A DNA stretch of 42,731 nt. It comes from Thermoplasmatota archaeon (GTDB lineage: Archaea > Thermoplasmatota > Thermoplasmata > Thermoplasmatales > GCA-001856825). This document shows positions 34,475 to 42,604 of the stretch, in pieces. The notes under the pieces are model-generated. The model made no database searches. It had not been told where the DNA came from and saw nothing but the letters and a program-made list of their open reading frames with translations. The translations under genes and the position numbers were made by a program. The stretch covers positions 1 through 42,731 of the forward strand of contig JAMCUN010000023.1 of the NCBI GenBank assembly GCA_023381415.1. The letters are read 5' to 3'. The first letter of the stretch is position 1. The number at the start of each line of letters is the position of its first letter.

Positions 34475-36523
34475 ATGTCAACGCTAAACTGGGGGGAGAG
34501 GGAACTGGCATACGATGTCTCCGGATTTGTATCCGGAAAGGGACATTTTGTTGATGATATAAAACTCCCGGGTATGCTCCATATGACGGTTCTTAGAAGC
34601 CCTTATGCAAGGGCCAGAATAGTTAGCCTGAAGGGTGGAATGAGCAGTAAGGATCTGAAAGCAAGGATGGCATCTGTTGGGGAAGGGGCAAGTTCGGAAG
34701 CAGGACTCTCAATAGAGCCCGTCTTTGCAACAGAATTTGTAAACTACGTAGGAGAACCTGTGGCAGCTGTCTTCGCCGAAGACCGGTACAAGTCCGCAGA
34801 CCTTTTGGAGTCTATAGAGGTCGATTATGAACCAATGAAACCGGTTGTAACTATAGACGATGCCCTGAGCATGGGACCTATACATCTGGGGAGGAAGAAC
34901 AACATAATGGCGGAGACAATAAAGGGAGCAGACTTCAAGGACCCAGATTCCCCAATCGTAATTGAGGACACGCTGGAAAATGAAAGAATTTCCGCAAATC
35001 CAATAGAACCACGGGGAATAGTGGCAAGCTTTTCAGAAGGAATGCTCAATGTCTGGATATCGACCCAGGCAGTACATAGCATCAAGGAGGGGCTGGTTGA
35101 ATCTCTCCGGAACTCCGAGCTCCTCATTCACGTGATGCAGACTGATACAGGGGGAGGATTCGGGTCTAAGGGAGGTTTGTATCCGGAATATGTGATAGCT
35201 GCATTCGCATCAATGAAATTTGGAAAACCGGTTAAGTGGATAGAGACAAGGAGAGAACATCTTTCGTCAACTCATCCTGGAAGAGGGATGAGAGGGAAGG
35301 TGAAGCTGTTTGCTGAAAAAGATGGCAAAATAACGGGACTAAGGGGAGAAGTAATGATCGATGCAGGAGCATACGATTCAGGAATTGCATCTTTCTCCCC
35401 TGGTTTTGTTGCAATGCAGATGACCGGACCCTACTTCATTGAGAGTGCACAAGTAAGAGGGAAGGCACTATTTACAAACAAAGTTCCCCAGGGTCCGTAC
35501 AGGGGAGCCGGAAGACCAGAAGCATCTTTCCTCATCGAAAGAATGGTAGACATGCTTGCGGATGAGTTGAAGATGGACCCGGCTGACCTAAGGCTGATGA
35601 ACATGAGCGAAAAGCCTTTCACGTCTCCTATGGGACTGAAGATTGACGGGGCAAGGCCGTTTTTCGAAAGTGCTGTGAAAGAACTGGGGTACATGACAGA
35701 GGTGAAGAACTCGAAGGGAGTAGGGCTTTCTTTCTTCGTTCTGGTTCCCGCAGTCTATCCAGGCGAGAGTGCAAGGATAATAATAAGGGATGGGAGGGTG
35801 AGAGTCTGGCTCGGAGGTAACAGTCACGGGCAGGGGCACGAGGTATTCGTGAAGAAGCTCGTGAATGAGGAGCTCGGAGTTCCGGAGAGACTCGTAACAC
35901 TATACAGAGGAGACACAGGGATGACCAAGACTGGGGTAGGTTCCTGGGGGAGCAGATCGGCAATAGTTGGAGGCGCCGCGATAGTAGCGGTTTGCCGTAA
36001 GATAAAAGAGGATGTGGTAAAAATTCACGGCAGGTACTCAACTGAAAGCCTGTTATCTGGAAGTTATGATGAATTCATTAACAACGAACTTAAGATGCCT
36101 CTCAACTCGTTTGGAGCAAACCTTGCTACAGTAGAGATAGGAAAGATGGGAAACGTGAGGATCAAGAAATGTGTCGCGTTCTACGATGTGGGCCGTGCTC
36201 TGAATCCAGACATGGTAATCGGTCAGATACAAGGAGGAATGGCTCAAGGAATAGGGCAAACACTACACGAAGGTCTATTTTATAACGATGAAGGGCAGCT
36301 TATAACCTCGAGCATTTCTGACGCTGGTGTCCCCCTTGCAGAGGATCTCCCTAACTTTACGGTAAAAATAGCAGAAAATAGGTCGAGCTTGCCGCACGGA
36401 GCAAAGGGACTGGGCGAATCGCCTACTATAGGAGTTCCAACAGCTCTCATAAGGGCAATAGAGAAGGCTTCAGGGAAGAGGTTGAGGAGGACTCCAGTGA
36501 CGCCGGAGGAACTGATAAGCTAG
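34475..36523 (+). CDS. molybdopterin-binding large subunit, form II CoxL-like
   Basis: A 682-aa catalytic subunit of the aldehyde oxidase/xanthine dehydrogenase/CODH superfamily. Motifs seen: GGGFGSKG (first Mo-cofactor loop), PYRGAGRPE (341-349), GNSHGQGHE and KGLGESP with the active-site base Glu648. True CO dehydrogenases (form I) carry AYRCSFR with a copper-binding Cys; here the loop is YRGAGR as in form II enzymes, so CO oxidation is doubtful and an aldehyde or N-heterocycle is more likely. It is about 100 aa shorter than typical CoxL, mainly in the first half of the second Mo-co domain. Electrons would go through CoxS and CoxM. Confidence 0.92.
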   Translation: MSTLNWGERELAYDVSGFVSGKGHFVDDIKLPGMLHMTVLRSPYARARIVSLKGGMSSKDLKARMASVGEGASSEAGLSIEPVFATEFVNYVGEPVAAVFAEDRYKSADLLESIEVDYEPMKPVVTIDDALSMGPIHLGRKNNIMAETIKGADFKDPDSPIVIEDTLENERISANPIEPRGIVASFSEGMLNVWISTQAVHSIKEGLVESLRNSELLIHVMQTDTGGGFGSKGGLYPEYVIAAFASMKFGKPVKWIETRREHLSSTHPGRGMRGKVKLFAEKDGKITGLRGEVMIDAGAYDSGIASFSPGFVAMQMTGPYFIESAQVRGKALFTNKVPQGPYRGAGRPEASFLIERMVDMLADELKMDPADLRLMNMSEKPFTSPMGLKIDGARPFFESAVKELGYMTEVKNSKGVGLSFFVLVPAVYPGESARIIIRDGRVRVWLGGNSHGQGHEVFVKKLVNEELGVPERLVTLYRGDTGMTKTGVGSWGSRSAIVGGAAIVAVCRKIKEDVVKIHGRYSTESLLSGSYDEFINNELKMPLNSFGANLATVEIGKMGNVRIKKCVAFYDVGRALNPDMVIGQIQGGMAQGIGQTLHEGLFYNDEGQLITSSISDAGVPLAEDLPNFTVKIAENRSSLPHGAKGLGESPTIGVPTALIRAIEKASGKRLRRTPVTPEELIS

Positions 36524-36525
36524 TC

Positions 36526-37143
36526 TTATGTTTTCCTGGTTCTCTCGAGGTATCTTTCAATAACATCAATGTCTTCGACCACATCTATGTCCGAAAGTAG
36601 AGCAGGGTCTATCTCAATCTTAGCTACTGAATCTTCGTGAGTGACTGCGATCTCCCTGGCACCATTATCTCCACTCAGGCACAAGAGATCCTTGAAAAAT
36701 CCGGAGGGGAAGATCATAGGGTTGCGAACTTTTCCTCCTACTGAAAATGCAGCAACCTTTCGCGGGTCATTCAGGAACTGTTTAACCAGTTTCTCTATGT
36801 TGTCTGGGCCAACAAGTGGTTGGTCCCCCAACAAGAAAAGAATAGCATCGACCTCATCCTTGAGTTCCCCCGTAGCTCTTGCTATAGAAGTACCGATACC
36901 TTCCTGAAACCTCTCGTTTACGATATTCTCTATTCCTTCGTACCTGAAGGAATATGCCTCTTTCAATCCGTTTGTCACTATCAAAATTCTCCGAAATTCC
37001 ACTTTGGAGAGCGAGTCAATGGACCACTCAATTACCGGTTTCCCTCCAAGTTTAGTGACGAGTTTGTTAGATCCGAATCTGCTTGACTTTCCCGCTGCAA
37101 GTATGACAGCTGCGATCCTTATACTTCCCGTGCTTAACTTCAT
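36526..37143 (-). CDS. MobA/MocA-like molybdenum cofactor nucleotidyltransferase
   Basis: A 205-aa NTP-transferase-fold protein with the glycine-rich nucleotide loop VILAAGKSSRFGSNKL and the LLGDQPLV motif near the metal site, as in MocA/MobA enzymes that attach CMP or GMP to molybdopterin. For CoxL-family enzymes the cytosine dinucleotide form is usual, so MocA is the better guess. ATG 37143 overlaps the TGA of the CoxG-like gene (ATGA), excluding the longer open frame to 37263. It is convergent with the large subunit, with stops 2 bp apart. Confidence 0.85.
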   Translation of the reverse strand: MKLSTGSIRIAAVILAAGKSSRFGSNKLVTKLGGKPVIEWSIDSLSKVEFRRILIVTNGLKEAYSFRYEGIENIVNERFQEGIGTSIARATGELKDEVDAILFLLGDQPLVGPDNIEKLVKQFLNDPRKVAAFSVGGKVRNPMIFPSGFFKDLLCLSGDNGAREIAVTHEDSVAKIEIDPALLSDIDVVEDIDVIERYLERTRKT

Positions 37144-37580
37144 TTCTCGAGGCTCTTCACGAAAGAATCCGTCAAAACAGCAATATATTTTTCGGCAGTT
37201 CCGTTCAGAACCCTTGATCCCATGGTTGCAATCACCCCGCCAATTTTCAACTCTACAACCCATTTGACTAGTGTTGAGGATTCCGGAAGATCCAAGAACG
37301 AGTACCTTGCCTTAAGATCCAGGGAACCTCCGGCTCCAGATCCCTTTGCTGATATTTCTGCCGACTGACCGTCCATTATGCTACCTATCTCGAACAGCAG
37401 GTTGAACTTTCCCTTTATGGCAGACTGTCCTGCCTTAACTACCAGTCTTGCCGATTTCTCGCTGACTATCTCCTTTGATTGGACATCGGGTATAATGGAT
37501 GTTATCCTGTTGATGTCTGAAATGAAGGACAAGACGGCTGCCCTATCCCTCTTTATCACGAATTCTCCTTTGAATTCCAT
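37140..37580 (-). CDS. CoxG-family (SRPBCC) protein
   Basis: A 146-aa START/SRPBCC-fold protein of the CoxG type (EFKGEFVIKRDRAAVLSFISD, later GKGSGAGGSLDLKARYSFLD). CoxG proteins are linked to assembly or membrane recruitment of molybdenum hydroxylases. The C-terminal membrane anchor described for some CoxG proteins is absent, so this one is probably cytoplasmic or needs a partner. It is translated together with the MocA-like gene (ATGA overlap) and is divergent from the XdhC-like gene. Confidence 0.85.
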   Translation of the reverse strand: MEFKGEFVIKRDRAAVLSFISDINRITSIIPDVQSKEIVSEKSARLVVKAGQSAIKGKFNLLFEIGSIMDGQSAEISAKGSGAGGSLDLKARYSFLDLPESSTLVKWVVELKIGGVIATMGSRVLNGTAEKYIAVLTDSFVKSLEK

Positions 37581-37654
37581 GGTATGGATGAATCGTAAAC
37601 GAACCCATTAACCTTGCTAAACCTCTTCTTAATGATGATCTTGATTGGACAAAC

Positions 37655-37664
37655 GATTTATATT
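37655..37664 (+). promoter_or_regulatory. TATA element of the XdhC-like gene
   Basis: GATTTATATT is centred 25-26 nt before TTG 37685 and supports that non-ATG leaderless start. Confidence 0.55.
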
Positions 37665-37684
37665 GAATTTGACTGTTTAACGCA

Positions 37685-38500
37685 TTGAACAACTGGGAAT
37701 TTTCGAATGTAATATCAGACCTGGTTAAAAGGGATCAACCATTTGTAGTGGCTACTGTAGTCAGAGTATCTGGTTCATCACTAGGGAAACCAGGCTTCAA
37801 GGAGGTAATATCAAGCAAAGGAGAGGTCATCTACGGTACACTTGGAGGTGCCTGCCCTGACACAGCGATAGTAGAAAAGGCTAAGGAAGTGCTTAGAACC
37901 GGAAATGCAGTGACCATTAAGATTTTCCTCGAGGAAGCACGAGATGCCATTGTCGGAATGGACAGAAGCAAAGATGACGAAATCCACGTTGAAACAAACT
38001 GTGGTGGCATAATGGATGTGTATCTGGAGCCTTACAGAAGAAACGAGAGATTAGTCATTATCGGGCAGGGAGGAAGGGACGAGATAGAGGATAACCTCGT
38101 CACCCTAGGAAAGATAATTGGAATGAACGTAACCGTGGTTGATCCTAATCCCATGCTGAAATCCGAACCTGATGAAGTTGTCGATTCCGTCGAATCGCCT
38201 CTGAAGGAATTCAAGTTTCGGGAGGACGACTATGTTGTTGTACTTACGAAGGGAGCGAAGGATATTCAGGTTTTGGAAGAAATATCGAAGCACAGAGTCA
38301 AGTATGTTGGTCTCCTAGCGAGCAGGAAACGCGTAAAGATGGATTTTGACGAACTGGCAGGAAAGGGCGTTGCGAAGGAGTTTTTGAGTTCCTTGCACGC
38401 ACCAGTAGGTACAGATATAGGCGCAGTAACGCCGGGTGAGATTTCAATAAGCATCATTTCAGAAATAATCTCAGTTAGAAGGAAGCAGGAGCTTGAGTAA
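37685..38500 (+). CDS. XdhC/CoxF-family molybdenum hydroxylase maturation protein
   Basis: A 271-aa XdhC-family protein that inserts or sulfurates the Mo cofactor of the hydroxylase. The N-terminal XdhC_CoxI domain has GSSLGKPGFKEVI and the Cys motif TNCGGIMDVYLEP; the C-terminal Rossmann domain has LVIIGQGG (normally GaGhv), VTVVDPNP, and the conserved YVGLLASRKR and HAPVGTDIGAVTPGEI. The start is a TTG at leaderless distance from a TATA element. It is divergent from coxG, so the accessory genes flank a shared control region. Confidence 0.9.
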   Translation: MNNWEFSNVISDLVKRDQPFVVATVVRVSGSSLGKPGFKEVISSKGEVIYGTLGGACPDTAIVEKAKEVLRTGNAVTIKIFLEEARDAIVGMDRSKDDEIHVETNCGGIMDVYLEPYRRNERLVIIGQGGRDEIEDNLVTLGKIIGMNVTVVDPNPMLKSEPDEVVDSVESPLKEFKFREDDYVVVLTKGAKDIQVLEEISKHRVKYVGLLASRKRVKMDFDELAGKGVAKEFLSSLHAPVGTDIGAVTPGEISISIISEIISVRRKQELE

Positions 38501-38527
38501 ACTGACTACTGTTTGAATAGTTTACAT

Positions 38528-39556
38528 TCATCTAATTTTATTATGTGTCTTTTTTGAAGGAATACTTTCTATCCTCGGGTTATAGCTCCAAAACATTCCT
38601 CCCACTCCCATTTCTGCTATTTCCTTCCTAGTTGGAACCAGGCCAGACATAAGCCTCGTGAACAACACATCAATAGAATTGAAGTCGCTGTAGTGAATCC
38701 CCCCGGCAGAGATTCCGAAAAGAGGAGTTCCTTTCCAGACTGAAACTATAGACATCGTAGTAGGTTTCATGGGAATACCGTAAGATATGACTCTTGCGCC
38801 AATATTCCTGATGGTCGCAGGCGTTTTGTCTGTTGGGTCCACAGACATTCCTCCTGTTACTATTATCCCTTCGGCCCCAGCCAGTTTTGCATTCATGATA
38901 GCCTCGGATTGAATTTTTTCGTCATCTGGCACAATCTCCTTATAGACGATCCTCCACCCATATCTTTTGCATTTCTTCTTTACTATCTCGTAGTATTTGT
39001 CTTCCTTTCTCTTCTCGAATATCTCTGTGCCGGTTACAACCAACCCAACCTTAGAATATTTGAATGGCACAACACTGATAATTCCCTTAGAAGCAAGCTC
39101 TTCTATGGCGCTCATATCTTTCTTACTGATACTAAGCGGAATAACATCTATGGCTGCCACAATCTCCCCTGCCCCAACTGCCATAAACTGGTTCCTCGTA
39201 ATTACGAGAACATTCTGATTGAGGTTGAATTTCGACAGTCTCTTTTTGTTCACTAGTATGATTCCAGGAGTCGCTGCCACGAGAAATGAAATCCCATGAT
39301 TCCCGGTAACTACCTTCATGCTTTCATCGGCGATCCTTTCTGCGATTCTATGAGAGATATCCCACTCATAAACACGGTCGTCACTGCCATCGTCTATCCA
39401 CACTTCATAAACACCAGAGTTCTTCAATCTACTGACATCCTTAGAAGAAATTTTGTGCCCTCTTTTAAGAAGTGTTGACGACTCTCTTGGAGTGACTAGA
39501 GTAGTATCATACGCCAGAATCATTCCGATGGACATTTCTGTAGGGATCTTCTTCAC
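38528..39556 (-). CDS. MoeA/MogA-like molybdopterin-binding protein
   Basis: A 342-aa protein of the molybdopterin-binding-domain family often found in XDH/CODH clusters. An N-terminal region with short conserved beta segments (TTLVTPRESSTLLKRGHKIS) precedes an MPT-binding (MoCF) domain: VGLVVTGTEIFEKRKED, then EGIIVTGGMSVDPTDKTP and PLFGISAGGIHY. It lacks the full four-domain MoeA layout, so it may be a dedicated metal-insertion or storage factor for this enzyme. GTG 39556 lies 24 nt from TATA 39575-39584. It is convergent with the XdhC-like gene. Confidence 0.78.
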   Translation of the reverse strand: MKKIPTEMSIGMILAYDTTLVTPRESSTLLKRGHKISSKDVSRLKNSGVYEVWIDDGSDDRVYEWDISHRIAERIADESMKVVTGNHGISFLVAATPGIILVNKKRLSKFNLNQNVLVITRNQFMAVGAGEIVAAIDVIPLSISKKDMSAIEELASKGIISVVPFKYSKVGLVVTGTEIFEKRKEDKYYEIVKKKCKRYGWRIVYKEIVPDDEKIQSEAIMNAKLAGAEGIIVTGGMSVDPTDKTPATIRNIGARVISYGIPMKPTTMSIVSVWKGTPLFGISAGGIHYSDFNSIDVLFTRLMSGLVPTRKEIAEMGVGGMFWSYNPRIESIPSKKTHNKIR

Positions 39557-39574
39557 TATTGTTAATCTCCAATC

Positions 39575-39584
39575 GCAATATAAT
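39575..39584 (-). promoter_or_regulatory. TATA element of the MoeA-like gene
   Basis: Minus-strand ATTATATTGC is centred 24 nt before GTG 39556 and supports a leaderless GTG start. Confidence 0.5.
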
Positions 39585-39911
39585 GGTTGACTAAGGGACG
39601 TTGCTACATCAAAATTCTCAGAAGTAACGGGTGCTGGTTTATAGAATCGCTTTGAACGGAATATGACATTTTAGCAATTTCTGTCCATAGAGACAATGGA
39701 CAGTAAATCGTTAAGTCCGATAAAAGGGAATGGAAAGACAAGAAGGATATTTCCATAATAAGGCAGTGTCAAAGACGGGAGGATGGCAGGAACTGAAAGC
39801 TCTTCGGGTCTAAGTCATCCGAAGCTGTATTCTCATAGGAAGACGGATGGAACACGTGGAGGGGATTAGAAGAAGTCGCAATTTTAAGGGAAGTCTAAAC
39901 TGCAGAACTAA
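39585..39911. other. gene-less stretch with a hairpin
   Basis: No gene is recognised. A perfect 8-bp hairpin CTGTCCAT-N7-ATGGACAG lies at 39681-39703, and a smaller one AACTGC-N11-GCAGTT at 39898-39920 spans the stop codon of the decayed frame to the right. Such hairpins can be terminators or subterminal ends of single-strand-transposing elements, but neither is proven. Confidence 0.3.
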
Positions 39912-40220
39912 TTAGCAGTTAGACGATCCTCTATACGACTGAGCCCAGTATAATTGCTCCTCCAGATCAATAATATCTGGCAAAGGCCTGGGCGAATAGA
40001 CCGGTCTACACTCTGTTCCGGCAGGATGAAGCTGGAGTCGGCCGATATTGCTCAAAAGGGGGTATTTGTCCAGCTTATCGAAATGATTCGTTGTAAAACA
40101 TTGTTCCTGATCCTGATTAGCGAAGGGAGTTCGGGTTTCTGTCGACTAACCTAAAAGACGACTAGATTCGGCAAAATTTTAGGTGCTAGCCTTGTTGTCA
40201 GAATTCAGTTCAAGTCCCTT
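39912..40220 (-). pseudogene. decayed reading frame, unknown family
   Basis: A minus-strand frame open from 40145 to TAA 39912-39914 has no start codon at its beginning but coding-like content (TNHFDKLDKYPLLSNIGR, LHPAGTECRPVYSPRPLPD, IIDLEEQLYWAQSYRG). The same frame continues upstream through two stops (TAG near 40146-40148 and TAA near 40180) with plausible residues GKGLELNSDNKAST. It looks like the C-terminal part of a gene decaying by nonsense mutations; an insertion-sequence protein is possible given the neighbours, but no family motif is visible. Confidence 0.3.
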
Positions 40221-40264
40221 TCCTGTTCTTTTTAGAAATTTGCTTTATATGAATGATCCCCGGC

Positions 40265-40281
40265 TTCTGAAAAGTTCAGAA
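40265..40281. repeat. perfect 7-bp hairpin
   Basis: TTCTGAA-AAG-TTCAGAA forms a tight stem-loop between the decayed frame and the zinc-ribbon gene. It could be a terminator or element end. Confidence 0.35.
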
Positions 40282-40357
40282 AATTGCACGACTGTCGTCT
40301 AAGTTGGCTGACTGGTTCGACCATCCCTGTAGGTTCAATTCTTTCAGGAAATGGAAC

Positions 40358-40367
40358 AATATTTATT
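40358..40367 (+). promoter_or_regulatory. TATA element of the zinc-ribbon gene
   Basis: AATATTTATT lies about 31 nt upstream of ATG 40394, and about 22 nt upstream of an alternative ATG at 40385. Confidence 0.45.
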
Positions 40368-40393
40368 CATTTGACATCCATGTCATGATCCGT

Positions 40394-40609
40394 ATGGCAA
40401 AATTCCTTAAATGCCCGAACTGCTCCTTCGTGTTTCGTGCTCCAATGATGGATAAGAAGATTTTAGGGTTTGGATTTTCCCCTCCCGGATGGGGGGTAGT
40501 TGAGTGTCCGAACTGCAAACAGGATAAGGCCAGACAATTCTATATAGTCGTACTTGAAGAAGAGTTTAAGGCTCAGGAAGAGAGCGGAAAATTATGGACT
40601 CAGAAATAA
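40394..40609 (+). CDS. small zinc-ribbon protein
   Basis: A 71-aa protein with two CPNC knuckles (Cys7/Cys10 and Cys38/Cys41) forming one zinc ribbon, separated by an aromatic/Gly-rich loop (GFGFSPPGWGVVE), and a charged helical tail. It is probably a nucleic-acid- or protein-binding factor; no specific family was recognised. The open frame extends to 40304, but the TATA position and the conserved-looking MAKFLKCPNC start favour 40394. An imperfect palindrome near 40629-40651 may be its terminator. It seems intact within a zone of broken genes. Confidence 0.6.
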   Translation: MAKFLKCPNCSFVFRAPMMDKKILGFGFSPPGWGVVECPNCKQDKARQFYIVVLEEEFKAQEESGKLWTQK

Positions 40610-40689
40610 CTGATTAACGCCATCAAACATCTCGCTATATAAAATATCGAGAGATACCCAGTACTTCTATTTTTAGAGGATGTCGGACA

Positions 40690-40857
40690 CTATTCCTCGT
40701 TTCTTGCTTCTTCCCTTTCTTCCCCCTTTGATCTTGTTATTATCACATAGACCCTTCTTCCTAGATATCTCTTGGGCACATCAGCAAAGGCAGATGTGCC
40801 CTGTTTGGTGACAGTTCTTTCTAGAATACCCTCGATCTCATCGTCCTTCAGTGTCAT
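40690..40857 (-). CDS. DUF2080/TnpW-like transposon-associated small protein
   Basis: A 55-aa protein with the short beta-strand signature of DUF2080 transposon-encoded proteins: TVTKQGTSAFADVPKRYLGR then RVYVIIT (family form: vtksGns.rvyvPk.wiGk.V.V). The family often accompanies archaeal transposases, and this gene lies divergently 63 bp from one. The fold resembles an AbrB-type DNA-binding hairpin, so a regulatory or DNA-binding role in transposition is plausible. It was too short for ordinary gene finding. The frame is intact, and a charged C-terminal tail (KGEEREEARNEE) completes it. Confidence 0.65.
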   Translation of the reverse strand: MTLKDDEIEGILERTVTKQGTSAFADVPKRYLGRRVYVIITRSKGEEREEARNEE

Positions 40858-40920
40858 TGAGTTGCTAAATACGAATATCTTCCTGCTCAGCTATTGTTAA
40901 TAGAACGCTATACATTCACA

Positions 40921-41714
40921 ATGCACAAGGTCTTCGATGATGACATAAAGACCAAGCTTGAGGAAATTGATGAGATCATCGCAAGGAAATACAAGCTTGA
41001 GCATCCGATGAAGGAGAGGGACTGGAGGACATACGAGCAGCAGTTCTCACACAGGATAAAGACTGCCATAAAGGAGCTGGACCCTCTGGTGAAGGAAGCA
41101 GTTTCCTCTATAACCATATATCGCGGTCCGGGTCATCCATTTGATCTCTCCCTGGAGAACAGGGTAAAGCTGCTTTATCAAAAGCAGCTTGTTGGAGAGT
41201 CCAATCGCATGTTCTCCAGCATGTTAACTATATTCTCCATGCTCCCAGGTATTGATAAGAGAAACAATAGTGTGGAGGACCGTATTCGGACCATGAGGTC
41301 ATCCTGGCAATACAAAATCTCCACACACTCATCCTAAAGAGCAAAGAGATAGACTCATCTGATGCAACCAGTGACGGTACATGCTATTCCCTCACCATAA
41401 GGAAGAACTACGGATCTTATACGAAAGTATTGAAAGACAAGGCCAAGGAGAACAGCGACTCTGACAAGAAATCCAAGTCCGTTGGTAGGAAGAGACTCTT
41501 TGCATATTCTCTCTTCCTGACGGATCTGAAGACCAGGATGTACGTTGCCTTCGACTCTACAATGAAGTCTGAGAAGGAAGCATGCGACAGAGCACTAGCA
41601 TTGCTTCGAACAGCTGGAATAGTGCTAGATTCCCTTGCGCTAGACAGGTACCACTACTACCAAAGCTACATGGACGATTTCAAGTGGGCGAAGATGTTCC
41701 TCATACCGGCATGA
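40921..41714 (+). pseudogene. transposase, frameshifted and C-terminally interrupted
   Basis: The frame from ATG 40921 encodes the N-terminal part (SLENRVKLLYQKQLVGESNR is typical of archaeal ISNCY/ISA1214-like transposases) as far as about 41275. The coding sense then moves to the -1 frame, which reads YSDHEVILAIQNLHTL, SSDATSDGTCYSLT and continues to TGA 41712. Restoring one base near 41272-41285 gives one protein of about 264 aa holding DDE-type segments (DSSDATSDGT, LALDRYHYYQSYMDD). The match to the family breaks at FLIPA; the next expected segment reappears only near 42178. The element is therefore inactive as it stands. Confidence 0.7.
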
Positions 41715-41793
41715 ACTAACTTTTCAATTCATATCGTTTAATGGGAAACAGGCTGTTGAATGCATCAAATATAGTTTTCTTGGTTCCGGTACT

Positions 41794-42111
41794 TCAAGTC
41801 CGATATTTTGTGAGCCCTATGATCAGGGTAACTAGACCTGAAACCACTGAGGAAATTGCTATGACAATCCGTGGCATGAGAACCTCATAAGTCTTTACCA
41901 CCGCTGGAAAGCCTGGATAAAAGCCAGGGGGGAAATTGGAAAATGGGTTTACGTAGGTGAAACTCCAGTAAATGTACAAGTGGTTAAAGCCATTCGTCTC
42001 CCTGACTCCAAGAATGAAGAGCGGAATAGACAGTATTAGCAAGAAAGACCCTAAAAGCACAGAAACTGTCCTTCTCCTGAAACTTGTACTGTGCACTTCA
42101 CTCTTGTTCAT
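41794..42111 (-). CDS. two-helix membrane protein lying within the transposase remnant
   Basis: A 105-aa protein: a basic N-terminus (SFRRRT), helix 1 (about 16-36), an aromatic/Pro-rich extracytoplasmic loop (FNHLYIYWSFTYVNPFSNFP, PPGFYPGFP) and helix 2 (about 79-100) with a basic end. No family was recognised. The gene is on the opposite strand from the transposase and has TATA-like sequence about 25-35 nt upstream of its ATG. It occupies the gap between the two separated parts of the transposase, so it arrived by insertion or recombination between two IS copies. The frame is complete, unlike its neighbours. Confidence 0.5.
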   Translation of the reverse strand: MNKSEVHSTSFRRRTVSVLLGSFLLILSIPLFILGVRETNGFNHLYIYWSFTYVNPFSNFPPGFYPGFPAVVKTYEVLMPRIVIAISSVVSGLVTLIIGLTKYRT

Positions 42112-42177
42112 ATTTCACGTCACTTTGCTACCATTAAACCATATTTGAACTTTACTTATAGGGAAAGAAGTAGCCAA

Positions 42178-42369
42178 GCCTTCAGCACTAACTCATACAC
42201 CAGGGTACCTACGAACTATCTCCGAGAATATTTCAATAGGAACGCATCTGAATCTGGATTCTCATCAGATATGAGAACTACGGGCAGTCTCATATATCGG
42301 AGAATGAAGAACAGAAACGTCAAGGTTATGCAATAGTCTCACCATAATTTGATTCTGTTGCACTGCTAG
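42178..42369 (+). pseudogene. C-terminal transposase remnant
   Basis: The frame reads PTNYLREYFNRNASESGFSS, then RTTGSLIYRRMKNRNVKV, which fits the C-terminal region expected after the transposase part at 41714 (family form YLxEYFxRNxSESGF). An in-frame TAG at 42334-42336 is followed by HHNLILLHC and a second TAG; WHNLxxLH is a usual family ending, so the first stop is probably a nonsense mutation. About 20-25 residues between the two parts are missing. Confidence 0.6.
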
Positions 42370-42471
42370 AGTAACTTCCGCACCAATATTGGATTTTCCA
42401 CAGAGGACGTACTATCTGAATTTAGTTCAAAAGGATCTTTTGAAGAAGAATACCTGAACAGATGGACATAA
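42370..42471 (+). pseudogene. short coding debris after the transposase end
   Basis: In the same frame as the transposase remnant, after its final TAG, the sequence reads NFRTNIGFSTEDVLSEFSS, then KGSFEEEYLNRWT and stops at 42469-42471. No start codon or family is seen. It looks like the end of a disrupted gene. Confidence 0.25.
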
Positions 42472-42584
42472 AAGGATGAGTAATTTTATTTCTGGCATTT
42501 ATTCATTTTTATATTATACTAATTTCCATAATCTCTTCATATGCTAATTGAATAAAATTTAGGTATTCAACTGCAAAGTACAAA

Positions 42585-42604
42585 TGGGCCCGACCGGATT
42601 CGAA
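42585..42604 (-). other. 3' tRNA fragment (possible attachment site)
   Basis: The minus strand reads TTCGAATCCGGTCGGGCCCA, i.e. a T loop, the 3' half of the T stem, the 3' acceptor strand and an A discriminator. The 5' half of the T stem (CTCCT on the plus strand) does not pair, and no matching 5' acceptor GGGCCCG occurs to the right within tRNA distance, so this is not a whole tRNA. Such 20-nt tRNA tails are typical att remnants of integrated elements. It differs from the tRNA-Lys at 4096-4169 in the T stem. Confidence 0.55.

Noticed and set aside
34475-36523. Calling the enzyme an aerobic CO dehydrogenase
   Set aside because: The active-site loop is YRGAGR, without the Cys of the form I motif AYRCSFR.
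39954-40154. Plus-strand 66-codon frame with TTG start
   Set aside because: It is opposite a better minus-strand frame, has no promoter at the right distance and no recognisable motif.
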